Source: Darksidea phi
Taxonomy: Eukaryota > Ascomycota > Dothideomycetes > Pleosporales > Lentitheciaceae
Assembly: GCA_030770425.1 (NCBI GenBank)
Contig: JASJFT010000016.1
Coordinates: 124,001-188,000 of the forward strand
Direction of reading: 5' to 3'
Length of the DNA stretch: 64,000 bases
Made by a program: the position numbers and the translations under genes. This document shows, one piece after another, positions 11,020 to 21,406 of the stretch. Each line of letters begins with the position of its first letter. The stretch's first letter is position 1. The notes beneath the pieces are model-generated. The model searched no databases, was not told the DNA's origin, and saw only the letters and a list, made by a program, of their open reading frames with translations.

Positions 11020-12567
11020 TCAGTTCTCCGCGTCACTATATGGCTTTACATGTAACAACACCCTTCGATATCTCTCGATAGGATACTGCGCGTTCAAATC
11101 TTTCACGCTTACAATGACATGCAGTGTCGGACATTTGCTCGCCTCTTTGAATTGTCCGCTCCCAACGACGCTCGTGGGATCAACACAAGAACCCGACATT
11201 GGTTTTGGTATTTCAAATATAGTTATGCGCCCATCGGCTTCGCTCGGGTACGTGAGGTTGATACTAGGGACAACACCGGGCGACGACTGCCAGGATGAGG
11301 GTTCGCGATACTGAAACCACGTGAAGTTCAGATTTGCGTCGGCGTCTACTGAGTAGGAAGAGGAGGCATCTAGGGTAATCGTATCGCCCACATTGACGTT
11401 GTATTCGAGGTGAGAAGATCCGCAGCTGTCGTTGAGCACCACGACGGGCGGATGGGTGGATGTCGTGTTTGATGACTTCGGGGCGAGCGTCCATTGTATA
11501 CGAGCTGCGAACTCGTTTTGAAAAGCTTCGCGCCATCGCCAAATTGTCGCCTTATTCGAAGAGTAGGTCTTGTTGCTGACTACAACAGCATCGACAGTAT
11601 CGGCATATTGCGCGAAGCTGTGCAAAGGATTTGCGGTATAGCGACCACCCCAGGAACCCCAGCTTGGATACTCCGGGTTGCCCAGGCCATTCTGGAAGTT
11701 GTATAATAGCGATGGCGAGTCGCCTTCCATGATGTATATGATTTGTGGATAAAGCGATCCCAACGGTCCCAGGCGGATGTTATCGTCTAGCCAGGCGTTC
11801 TGCACAATCGTATCGTTGGGACCACCCGCGTCAACAGAACCTGGTCTGCCACTGATTCCTGTCCAGGTTGAAGGACTGTACATATTGAAGCCATCTCTAC
11901 TGGCTATCCATCGCATGGACGGAAAGTGTTGTCGCACCCACGGACCTGTGTCATCTTGATCCGATATCGAGTAGACACGTATTTTAGACGTAAAAGTGCT
12001 GAGCTCGTCTGCGGATCGCGTCCGATTGATGTACCAGAGGGCTGTGGCGAGTGCGTTGGAACCGCCCCAGAGCTGGATATAAAGAGGCTCTTCGCTGGCG
12101 TCGACGGCACTTATGATTGCTTCGGCGCCCGCCGTGAGGTTTCCTCCGGCTTCGAGCACTTCAATGGCCTCCATTCCGTACACTGTTGGCCCGCTTGAAA
12201 TTTTCGACCTGAGGTCTTCGGCTGTCGGGAATGATGAGTTGCTATGCGATTGCAGATTTTCTCGGACCTCGCCATATGCATCGACAAGGTGTTCGATTTC
12301 ATCAGGGCGGGTAGCATTAGGTAGCCAAAATGATGTGATGGCAACCAATCCCTCTACTTTATACATGTCGGCATGTGCAAGCAGACGAACCAAGGACATT
12401 GTGTCGTCGGGTTCGTTGGAGATGTCGGTCAAAACGAAGATACGAGTTTTCTTGTCGATGGTCCATGGCTGGCATTCTGTGTCCTGTGCGAATGTGCTAG
12501 TGACAAAGAAGGAAAAGAGAAGAGCGATTATCATAGACGGCAATGAACAGAGATTGAGAGATGCCAT
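11020..12567 (-). CDS. secreted Sde182/DUF1593 family protein (nucleoside-hydrolase-like)
   Basis: Single exon, 515 aa. Signal peptide at residues 1-27 (hydrophobic core IIALLFSFFVTSTFA). The N-terminal domain has the nucleoside-hydrolase-like Asp cluster VLTDISNEPDDTMSLVRLL, followed by LYIQLWGGSNALATAL and SISDQDDTGPWVRQHFP, which are hallmarks of the Sde182/DUF1593 family. The C-terminal ~130 residues look like an Ig/cadherin-like beta domain (GDTITLDASSSYSVDADANLNFTW split by loops). Several N-x-S/T sites fit a glycosylated exported protein. The family name comes from a bacterial cellulose-binding protein; the substrate in fungi is not established. It is transcribed divergently from the carrier gene. 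Confidence 0.82.
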   Translation of the reverse strand: MASLNLCSLPSMIIALLFSFFVTSTFAQDTECQPWTIDKKTRIFVLTDISNEPDDTMSLVRLLAHADMYKVEGLVAITSFWLPNATRPDEIEHLVDAYGEVRENLQSHSNSSFPTAEDLRSKISSGPTVYGMEAIEVLEAGGNLTAGAEAIISAVDASEEPLYIQLWGGSNALATALWYINRTRSADELSTFTSKIRVYSISDQDDTGPWVRQHFPSMRWIASRDGFNMYSPSTWTGISGRPGSVDAGGPNDTIVQNAWLDDNIRLGPLGSLYPQIIYIMEGDSPSLLYNFQNGLGNPEYPSWGSWGGRYTANPLHSFAQYADTVDAVVVSNKTYSSNKATIWRWREAFQNEFAARIQWTLAPKSSNTTSTHPPVVVLNDSCGSSHLEYNVNVGDTITLDASSSYSVDADANLNFTWFQYREPSSWQSSPGVVPSINLTYPSEADGRITIFEIPKPMSGSCVDPTSVVGSGQFKEASKCPTLHVIVSVKDLNAQYPIERYRRVLLHVKPYSDAEN

Positions 12568-13246
12568 ATTTGGAACGACAAGCTATAATTCAATGCCCGA
12601 AACTGCATTGTTGCTAACATCAGCGGAGAAGGCTTCTTATACCACCGCTGCCTATCGGGTACCTCTCTCCATGATCTAATTGCTGGGATCTGGAGGAAAG
12701 CATGGGTACCGGCCGTCGTGCATGTCCACAGACGATTTGTGGTTAGCGGCGGTTCAGAAATACGGCAATTTTCCCAGAGTCCAAATTGCGGAGACAGAAG
12801 CAGGAATCCGAAGTGCTCCCACACAACCCGCAAGCCGAGGGCTTTGAAGCATGGCAACGGAAGAGGAAGGTGTGACTATAGTGACTGATCAAGGATGAAA
12901 GTCGGTCCCGGCACTAAGCGAGGAAAAGAGTGACTGTAGCTACAGGCTGACCGAATCTTGCGACCTTTCGTAGAGAGATGCTCGTTTGTCTGATGGAGCT
13001 GGATGCGATGTTCGCAGGGAAGATGTTGTGTCAGCACCTGGGCGTAGTCGCTGTCACGAGCCAAACTTGAGGCGACATCCGAGCGGAATGACGTCTGCAA
13101 CAAAGCACGAGCGAGCGGATCCGATGTTGAACGTCGTCAATGCAACCCCGCGCGAAGACCTCATCCATCCCCATGTCTATCTGAGCGAGCTGTACCTTCC
13201 TGGACCCTAAGAAACTTGTGCAACCTAAGCATCGAAGCTCATCGCA
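12568..13246. other. intergenic, divergent promoters
   Basis: 679 bases between the Sde182-type gene (minus) and the carrier gene (plus). No separate gene supported. Confidence 0.5.
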
Positions 13247-14761
13247 ATGGCGTATGTCTACAACAGCCAGCTTGTAGGCTTTCACTGATGGTAGAGCCAA
13301 GGGTCTCTGCTGACCGTACAATAGGACGCCTTCACCCTCTACCATAAAACCGTCGAAAATAAATCGCGCGACCCGATAGCACCAGCCCTCCCCGCGCTGG
13401 GCCACGCAGCCTCCGGCGCTGCGGGAACAGCCATTTCGAAGCTTATCACCTATCCGCTCGACATCGTCATTACGCGCCTTCAAGTGCAAAAGCAATTGCA
13501 GGCCGCCGACGACGCACACTACAGGGGTATCCGTGATGCAGTGGAGAGGATATATAAAGAGGAAGGTGGCATCCGGGCCTTTTACAACGGCGTCCTGCCA
13601 GAGACCGTCAAGGGAGTCATGGATAGCTTTCTCTTCTTCCTGGCATATACATACGTAGGGCAGAAGAGACGGGCTGCTCAAGGATCGGGCAGACTGTCGG
13701 CGTTGGATGAGATCGGCGTCGGTATGCTGGCGGGCGCATTCTCCAAGTTCTTTACTTCGCCCATCCAGAATATTGTCACACGGCAGCAGACCGCGGCCAT
13801 GGTCGCGTCGCGGGATCTAACATCTTCAATTTCACCCGAGCTTAGCGTGAAGGACATTGCGCTTCAGATCCAACATGAGAAAGGGCTGCAGGGTTTCTGG
13901 TCTGGCTACTCGGCGAGCTTGGTCCTCACCGTCAATCCTGCCGTCACATTCCTGTTCCACAAGGCGCTTTTGCGATTGCTAATTCCTACGGATCGCCGAT
14001 CCGATCCAGGAGCCCGCGTTACCTTCATACTAGCGGCAATCAGCAAATCGCTCGCATCAACCCTCACATACCCCTTCTCGCTCGCAAAGACCCGCGCCCA
14101 GGTATCTTCGCAAAAGCCCTCCCAGAAATCTGGACCAACTTCAGAGACGGAGAAAGCGGAAGATGCTACAAACACCAAGGCTGCACGCGCAAGGCAACGG
14201 ACAGTGTTCAGTACGATATTGCGCATCGTGAAGACGGAAGGCGTTGGCGCTTTATACCAGGGTCTAGGAGCCGAGGTCTTGAAGGGCTTCTTCTCTCACG
14301 GCATCACGATGCTCATGAAGGATCGCCTTCACGCCGCCATCATCAACTTGTATTACCTCATCTTGCAGTCTCTCCAGAAGTATCCTAGTCCAGAGAAGCT
14401 GGCGAAGATGGCTTCGGATCAGGCGAAGGGTGCATACGAGCAGAGTAAAGAGCGTGTGGGAGAGGCATATCAGGGTGGCAAACAGCGGGTCGGAGGTGTG
14501 TACGAGTATGGCAAAGATCAGATTGGAGCTGCGTACGGACAGGGTAAGGACCAGGTCGAAGGCGCGTACGCAGAAGGTGTCCAAGCTGCCGGAACAACAT
14601 CGTCGAAAGTCCAAGAGACAGTCGTAAATGGGTCTCAGCAGGCAACAAGCTTGCTCGAAAAAGGAAAAGAAGCAGCAAGCAATGCGTCACAACAGGTCAA
14701 ACGTGGAGTCATGGATACCGAAGTTCGCGATATAAATGCGGTGGATAAAAGTATCAAGTAG
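13247..14761 (+). CDS. peroxisomal/mitochondrial carrier with repetitive C-terminal tail
   Basis: Exons 13247-13273 and 13325-14761 (51-nt intron, donor gtaggc, branch tgctgac, acceptor caatag), 487 aa. Three mitochondrial-carrier repeats carry the Px(D/E)xxxxR/K-type signatures: YPLDIVITRLQVQK, SPIQNIVTRQQTA and YPFSLAKTRAQV. The layout resembles the Pmp47/Ant1 group of peroxisomal adenine-nucleotide transporters; exact substrate is inferred. After the sixth helix comes an unusual tail of about 120 residues with repeats of the form AYxQ(G/S)K(D/E/Q)xVxG (SKERVGEAYQ, GKQRVGGVYE, GKDQIGAAYG, GKDQVEGAYA), rich in Ala/Gly/Lys/Gln like LEA or apolipophorin helices. The 9-residue first exon is a judgement: it is the only nearby ATG that joins in phase. 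Confidence 0.78.
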
Positions 14762-14893
14762 TGAACAACTGGCTAGGGGTGTGGAATAGTTTGAATGTAT
14801 GGTATCAACGTTTGCAATGTACATATGCCGTTAATATAGCTGCTACCAACTGCAAATTGGATGACTTGATCTTGGTAGAGGCCGCTCTATTTA

Positions 14894-17020
14894 CTATACC
14901 AAACCCTTGCCTTCCCGCAATAGTTGGATACCAAGCTCCTTGAGCTTGAACTTTTGGATCTTCCCGCTCGCCGTCTTGGGATATGTATCGACCCAGAAAA
15001 CATACTTTGGTACTGTATCGTTCATGTTAGCAATGTCTGCATATCGTATAAGAACCCAATAACGGCATACCCAAATGATGGCTCAATCTCTCTCTCACCC
15101 AATTTCTCACCTCCTCTACCGTCAACGACTCGTTCTCACCCTTGTGCGCCACCACAAACGCGGCTACACATTCACCCAGCTTCTCGTCCGGCATGCCTAC
15201 CACACTGACGTCGCGCACTTTGTCGTGCCCAAAGAGACAGTTTTCTACCTCCAGTGGGTGGATGTTCTCGCCGCCGCGGATGATGAGGTCTTTAATCCGG
15301 CCGGTGATCTTGACGTAGCCGTCTGAGTCCATTGATGCTTCGTCACCCGTGTGCATCCAAAGGACGCCATCGGCGTCGGGAACTAGCACTTCAGAGGTGC
15401 GCACGGGATCGTTGTAGTACCCGCGCATGACGAGATAACCGCTAACGGCGAGCTCACCGCGCTCGTTAGTCGCAAGTGTCCTGGACCAATCTAATGGATC
15501 TACAACCTTCGCCTGAACATGCGGCAATAACCTCCCCACACTATCGATCCTTTTATCCATAGGATCGTCCGTCATTGTCATTGCTGATACCGGGCTCGTC
15601 TCTGTCATACCATAGCAAATCGTCAACTCGGTAAGGTTGAGTACTTTATGTAGTTTGCGCATCAGTTCGGCGGGAACGGAGCTCCCGGCCGCAATTCCAG
15701 TTCGCAGGTTCTCGAAGCCGGAGTATGGAACCGCACCGTTGGCGAGGAGTTCGAGCTCGGCGACGAACATGGTTGGCACTCCGTAAAGAGCTGTGCATGC
15801 GTGTTCGCGGACGGCTTGGAGGGTTGCGAGTGGGTTGAAGGCTTCAGCGGGGAACACGATGGCGGAGCCGTGGGTTGCTGTCGCCATATAACCCAGGATA
15901 CCTGGATGACACAGTTAACAAAAGCTCCTGACGCTGTCTCGACGTTATTGGCTCGCGTACATCCGAAACAACTATCCTGGTTATCAGTGTTTCTCAAAAC
16001 TGAATACACGAAAGGGACATACTGGAATAGTGGCGGTGGACAGCAAACCACATCCCTCTCCGTCAAAATCATTCTATCCCCAATGCTTCTCCCATTATTC
16101 AATATGCTTTTGTGACTTAGACATGCCGCTTTGGGCATACTAGTCGTTCCACTCGTGAACTGGATGTTCGCAATCTCATCTGGATGCAACCCCTGGTCCT
16201 CAAATGCTCGTCCAGCTCCTCCGTCTTCCAGAATATCCGAGTATCTAGTTGTGCTCTTGTAATCACCTAAGTCTATACGCCCTTCCGAGTTGTTAACCAG
16301 GACAATGGAACGTAGAGAGGGTGCGAGCTTTGATTCCAGCTTCGACCCAGCTAGATTCGGGACTAGTGATTCGAGAAGAGGTATATTCGATCGAGGTGGT
16401 TTGTATGGGAGGTTCGTTTCTGCGCCGATGATCAAATGGCTCGCTTCCAAGTGGTTCAACGCATTCAGCACTTGAGGCGCGTTGAATGCCGGATTCAATG
16501 GAACCTGCGTTCGAGTCTTAGCACTACCATTTGCTTTTTAGCTTTTTCATAATGTCCCACCAGTATTGCTCCCAGCTTGAACAGCGCATAAGTGGCTGTA
16601 GCAAATTCAACATTATTCCCCAGGCTCACCGCAACCCTCTCTCCCTTGCGGACTCCTAGCTTGGCCAACCCCCTCGCCAGCGCATTAGAATCACGGTCAA
16701 GTCTATCATATGTCAGGCGTGTACGTTGGTGATGCGAGACAACCCTGCGTTCGTATGAGTCTATGGTCGAAAAGTTTCGTTATCTGAAGATTACTTGCGC
16801 GTCACGGTCGCCGAATTGCCGAACTATACCCGCAAAATGTTCTGGCACCGTTTTTTCAAGCAGCGGAGGCTACACTATACATCAGTATCTACCGTTGTCG
16901 AAAGATAGAGGTTCGTACCTCGGTTGGCCCTACACAATGAGCTTGGGTGAGTAAACCGCGTCGTATGCTATACGATTGCCAATTCAGCCTCCAGGGACGA
17001 GTGAGCACCGCACGGAACAT
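14894..17020 (-). CDS. acyl-CoA synthetase, ACSF2-like, likely mitochondrial
   Basis: Activates fatty acids to acyl-CoA through an acyl-AMP. Seven exons: 17020-16919, 16869-16799, 16744-16561, 16504-16023, 15971-15961 (11 nt), 15901-15071 and 15012-14894, giving 599 aa. The first 30 residues (MFRAVLTRPWRLNW, then RRGLL) are Arg-rich and lack acids, like a mitochondrial presequence. AMP-binding motifs: FTSGTTSMPKAACLSH, YGMTETSPVS, GYVKITGRIKDLIIRGGENI, and the catalytic Lys in PKTASGKIQKFKLKE. Intron 2 begins with GC (gcaagt) instead of GT: splicing there gives GDRDA-VVSHHQRTRL, while any GT choice breaks the frame. The 11-nt exon encodes the CFG of HCFGCILGYMATATHG. Confidence 0.88.
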
Positions 17021-17115
17021 TATTACAACACGCCTTCATAGAGAAACAGGGAGTGGAAAATGTTTAAGAAGTGAGCATGAAGGAGGTTGGCGGTGACGGA
17101 TTAGACCGCGGCTTG

Positions 17116-17146
17116 ACGCGCGAGCTAACGCGCGAGCTAACGCGCG
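17116..17146. repeat. 12-bp direct repeat, about 2.6 copies
   Basis: The unit acgcgcgagcta occurs twice in tandem at 17116-17139 followed by a partial third copy. It lies about 100 bases upstream of the acyl-CoA synthetase start, in a 287-base spacer. Confidence 0.6.
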
Positions 17147-17307
17147 GGGCAGCTGCAGGGACGGATGTGCGGGCAAGCAATCGTTCTTCGAGAGAGACAA
17201 ATAACCTATTTCAGGGTTAACAAGTTATGTTTCGTATGCTTTCTATCCTTCTATCACTCCCTGTTACCTGGAAAGGCCACCGATAAGAGATGATCTTATA
17301 TAGCCCG

Positions 17308-18853
17308 TTAGGCCCACTCCTTGAACTCCTTCTGCCTCTGCCGCGAGTTCCAGTGCAATGTCCTGCTTATACCATCAATCCAATCCTTACTTCTTCGATC
17401 CAATGGCAGCACGCTCGGGAAAGGAAACCTGGACGCACTAATCGTTACGTAGTCGCCCGGCTTAAGCTCCACTCTCTCCCTTCCATCGAAGCTGGCCCAC
17501 GAGCTTGTGCGAGCATCGTACGGTACGCCTGCACGTAGCACGATAGTGTCCGGTAAGATAATAGGGCGGAAGCTCAGAGTGTGCGCGCAGATAGCGGTCA
17601 CAAGGATAACAGGGTTGTCCGGGTGGCAGAGGGAGCCGCCCGCTGCAAGGTTGTAGGCGGTACTGCCAGTTGGTGTGGATACGCATATTCCATCTGCCTG
17701 AACGGTTGTGAAATGCTCGTCGTCGCCAAACAACTCAATACTTGACATTGTAGGATTAGGTCCACGATCTACAACCACTTCGTTCAAGATGTTATGCGTG
17801 CCATCCGGTCTGTGTGTGTGGTGGTCCTCGCTCTCCTCTCCGATAAGCTCTTCGACAAGGTCACGGGAATTATTGTCGCGGTTCTGTGAGCGCATAATGG
17901 TCGCCTCAAATCGGAGACGCAGGCTGACTGTTATACCGTCTTCGAAGGCGCGCGAGAGGGTGAATGGATAGGCTTCGTAATCGAATTTGGTGAGGAAGCC
18001 GAGGGAGCCAAGAGAGAAGGCAAGGACAGGCGGGACGATGCGCTGGAAGAGCCATGAAGCGTAGAGAACAGTACCATCTCCACCTAGCTGCAGATGTCAG
18101 TATTCGCCTTATTCTATAACGTGCCAATACCTACCGAGAGGACAATGTCAAATGTTTGCGGCTTCTCAGCGCACAGCTCGTTCGTCCAAAACTTCAGCCT
18201 TCCCTTGAACTCCGGATTCTTCGCCAACAGCCCTTGAGCATCGAACAGCTTGTTATTCTCTAGCGTCTCCTCCACATATACTCTGTATCTCGAATCCTTT
18301 GACAACAGCCAATCCGTCGTCTCCCTCGTATGCTTAATCAACGTCTCATCATGCGCCTTTGCAAGAATGAATATGGTCCGCACATGCAACTTTATCCTGA
18401 TCTGCGCCAGCTTCTTGGACAACTCACGGATACCAAATGCCATGTCTGAGATCTGCTTCTTCGTCAAGAGACGTGAGTGCTGTGATTGCTCGGCATGGCT
18501 GTGCGGGTCTTTGTCTATGCGCCGCTCTTGCGCGAGGCCTTCGTAGGACGCGTCCTGGTCTAAAGTTGGCACGCCATCGTGCTTTTCGAGGAGGGTATGC
18601 ACGAAGCATTGCGTTTTCCGACGGCTGTTTTGGGGGCGTTCGGCGGTGGAGGGGACGAGGGAGGATTTGCGGCGGTACACGTCGCCTGGCTCGAAGAGTA
18701 CCTGGCGCAAGCACGTTATTGAGATGTCCTACATCATTTATGGCTAACAATTACTTCTATAGCTTGCTGCCCATCTGCATCGCTATTGATACTCGTGTTG
18801 TCGCGGTCCACAGGCTCGCTCTCGGGACGGATGTTAGGTGCATCGGTAGACAT
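17308..18853 (-). CDS. NAD kinase
   Basis: Phosphorylates NAD to NADP. Exons 18853-18755, 18701-18131 and 18083-17308 (introns of 53 and 47 nt) give 481 aa from the ATG of MSTDAPNIRPESEP. The catalytic GGDGT motif is split by intron 2: the first Gly codon is shared between exons (VLSVG / GDGTVLYASW). Downstream: SLGSLGFLTKFDYE, the NEVVVDRGP loop, DGICVSTPTGSTAYNLAAGGS and the beta-rich C-terminus. The N-terminal 130 residues are Ser/Arg-rich and not conserved in appearance. Intron 1 is the weaker call (donor gtaatt, acceptor gccag). It encodes a soluble cytosolic-type enzyme in this model. Confidence 0.85.
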
Positions 18854-19659
18854 GATGTTTGAATGGTAATACCTCGTCTGCCGCTTTGATATCCGGAGTG
18901 CTGCTAAAGTAGTCCGGAGACATGACCGTGAAGTCTCCAAGAAAGGCTCTGAGCAGCTGAATAAACGATTGCCTTTCAAAGAAGACTGTGTTGATGTTTT
19001 GGCAAGGTGACCCGCCCGATTGCTTTCGCATGGTGGGGCAAATCATCGCGCCCCGCCACCTAATCAACAGACATAGTTAGATGACATCAGCTACTTGCAT
19101 TGTTATTCATCCCTTGCTGACGCCGATCAAAGAGACGAAAAGCTTTGGACACGATGGATTCGTATGATTTCTAAGTTATGGTGTATATATACAATGAATT
19201 AATACTCTCTCCAACTAATCTTGACAGAGACAGAAAAGCGGTATAGCCGGTTACTAGAACCTCTTCTCTTAACCTCCTCAATTACGAGGAACTAAGTATA
19301 GAGCTCGTAAGAAGGTCGTTCTATATACATTTCTGCAACAGGGCTGTTAAGATCAGTTTTTTGCCTCTTTAAAAGGACTCTAGTTCGGTAGCTTTCGCTT
19401 ACTCTCTCTTTTTGGGTTATCATGTTTTTCCTTTCTTCAAAGCTAGATAGCTATCACTGCTTATAGGTATAAATATAGGTATAGATATAGATATTAGAGT
19501 TGTAAAGTAGTCCCAATAGTTATACGGCCGGACACCTGTCGTGCAGTTACCTTCGCTTTCTTCTTGGGTGAGGCCTTGTCGAAATCGTCGGATCTGTGTT
19601 GGAACCGTTTGGTATATCCGACATCGCCTTTGTACTCAGCAACTTACGGGTACCTGTAT
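18854..19659. other. intergenic with AT-rich decayed sequence
   Basis: From about 19080 to 19530 the base composition shifts to strongly AT/TA-rich with short imperfect repeats such as tataggtata and tagatata. No gene. It separates NAD kinase from the next minus-strand gene and looks like an old, RIP-mutated repeat remnant. Confidence 0.5.
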
Positions 19660-21086
19660 TCACAATGGCACCTCTACCGACTGGAGCACCTCCTCGATTA
19701 CGTCCTCAACGGTGACACCCTCAAGCACCGCTTTCACAGCATCCAGCGAGCTTCCCCATTGCATACTTCGCTCATTTTCCGGAGATGTTATGACAATCCT
19801 ATGCGGGTAGATCTTCCGAGCCGCAAGAGCTACCAGCGATGGTGTAATGTAGGATAATCCATGTAGTGGCGCAAGAGCGCTATGTGCATTAGCTAAATGA
19901 GTTCGACGAAATCTTCCCAAGATGGAGTCAATAGTGCTTACTGTGACAAAGTGTTGAAATGGCGCGTGGCCATGGCAGAGATTCCACCAGCGACTGCTCG
20001 ATGCAGTCTCATGAACACCACAATGTTGTGCAGGTAGGCTCGCACCTCAGAACCTATGCTAACCTTTCCGATGAGCTCACTGAGCTTAATGAGATCCTAG
20101 TAGCAGTCAATCGCCGCTACACTCTAGCCTAGAATTAACACGTACATCTGGTGAGAACACCAATGTACCATCTCGTTTTTCGAATATGGGCGGTGAGCGG
20201 ACGACAGAGGATGTTGAAGCATCATCTTCAAGCACTGGCTCTTTCTCTTGTAACTCCTCCAGGTTTGGCAGGCCATCCTCATCTTGATGTTTGTGAGAGA
20301 TGAAGAACTGGTCGTTCTGCGGCTTGTCAGAGTCAGCTACCGCATACTCGCAGTCCCTACCTTACCAGATGCGTTGATAACCGAGCCGTCCCGCTAACGC
20401 TCAAAGCGACGAACAAGAACGGTCTCGGTGCAGCATGCACTGCAGTTCTTGTAAAGTTTCGCTTGCCGCGCATAAGCTACACAATTCATTCGTTATTGTC
20501 GATTCAGAACTGGCGTGGGTCAATGATACCTCAAGAGCCTGGACCTGGACCTGCGAACTCGCGCTATTCAAGTTCTTCGCAATCACGATATTCGCAATCC
20601 TGCGACTATCCAGCGGTGCGAACGGCCTCGGTGATTTGGAAAATCGTCCCTCAGGCTTTTTGGGCGAACCTGAACGAGACGCGGGCTAAGGTTTCGTCAG
20701 CAAGCGCCGCATCACCCTCAACGAAAGAAGAAAAAGTGGTACGTACATCGCTTTTCACCGTTACATTCTTGCTACTAAAGTAATCATCCGTATTGTCATT
20801 CACAAGAATCCCAGCCCCAAAATCATCTACCGTCGTATTCTCGCTGCACTCAAGTACCGCCCACGTCAGCCCAAAAACATTCGAAGCGATCTACTAGCAT
20901 TAGCTATACTATTCTGTCGAATATATTAGTACTCACTAGTCTTATCTCCTGTGCCAAATTATTAACCAACTGCTTTTCCGTCTCGATAATGCAATGTTGC
21001 TCCGTGATGAAACAGAGCAGTACAGCGAGCTCGATATCACTCAAAGCCTGTACTTTGTCCGCGATGCGGTCCCCAACGTCTTCCAT
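19660..21086 (-). CDS. conserved fungal protein, possible ChlI/MoxR-type AAA-lid region
   Basis: Seven exons, all in phase: 21086-20937, 20890-20743, 20669-20530, 20476-20366, 20322-20146, 20096-19942 and 19879-19660, giving 366 aa. The start (LSDIELAVLLCFITEQHCII, then LAQEIRL and ASNVFGLTWAVLECSENTT) and the end (GLSYITPSLVALAARKIYPH, RIVITSPENERSMQWGSSLD, AVKAVLEGVTVEDVIEEVL) follow a pattern I associate with fungal proteins annotated with a ChlI/MoxR AAA lid. LMRGKRNFTRTAVHAAPRPF, FFISHKHQDEDGLPNLEEL and VRAYLHNIVVFMRLHRAVAG lie between. No Walker A or B is visible, so ATPase activity is not expected from this chain alone. Function unknown; the lid assignment is from memory of the family and should be treated as tentative. 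Confidence 0.65.
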
Positions 21087-21406
21087 TGAGCTGGCTTAAG
21101 AGAATAGTGCGCCCAGATCACATGCTGACTTGTAGTTAAAGGTGGAGGATCCTGGTTGTCAGCTCTGTGGTTGAGGAACGATGGTTAAGCGATGAGGTGA
21201 GCTTCGCGGCAGCGATTAGTGCTAGCCTAAAGCGGAATAGTGTACTTGATGAAAACCACGATGCAATATTCATCTGGAGGATCGACTAGTAAGCCGTGTG
21301 ACCATCACTGAACTATGCACTTGGCGATATGGGAACGAGACTTTTTGGGTGTCCTTGAGAGTCCTGCCCCTGTGGTAAATCAAATACACTTGAAGGACCG
21401 TGGACC
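21087..21406. other. intergenic, no gene seen
   Basis: 320 bases between two minus-strand genes, holding the promoter of the lid-like gene and the 3' flank of HEM3. Confidence 0.5.

Noticed and set aside
13031..13681. 216-codon minus-strand frame
   Set aside because: Antisense shadow of the carrier gene and its promoter; no domain.
18854..18979. Presequence-like N-terminal extension of NAD kinase (Arg-rich, ends RYYHSN) suggesting a mitochondrial isoform
   Set aside because: The frame upstream of the ATG at 18853 has no ATG before a stop; only a TTG would start it. Without transcript evidence it is not supported.
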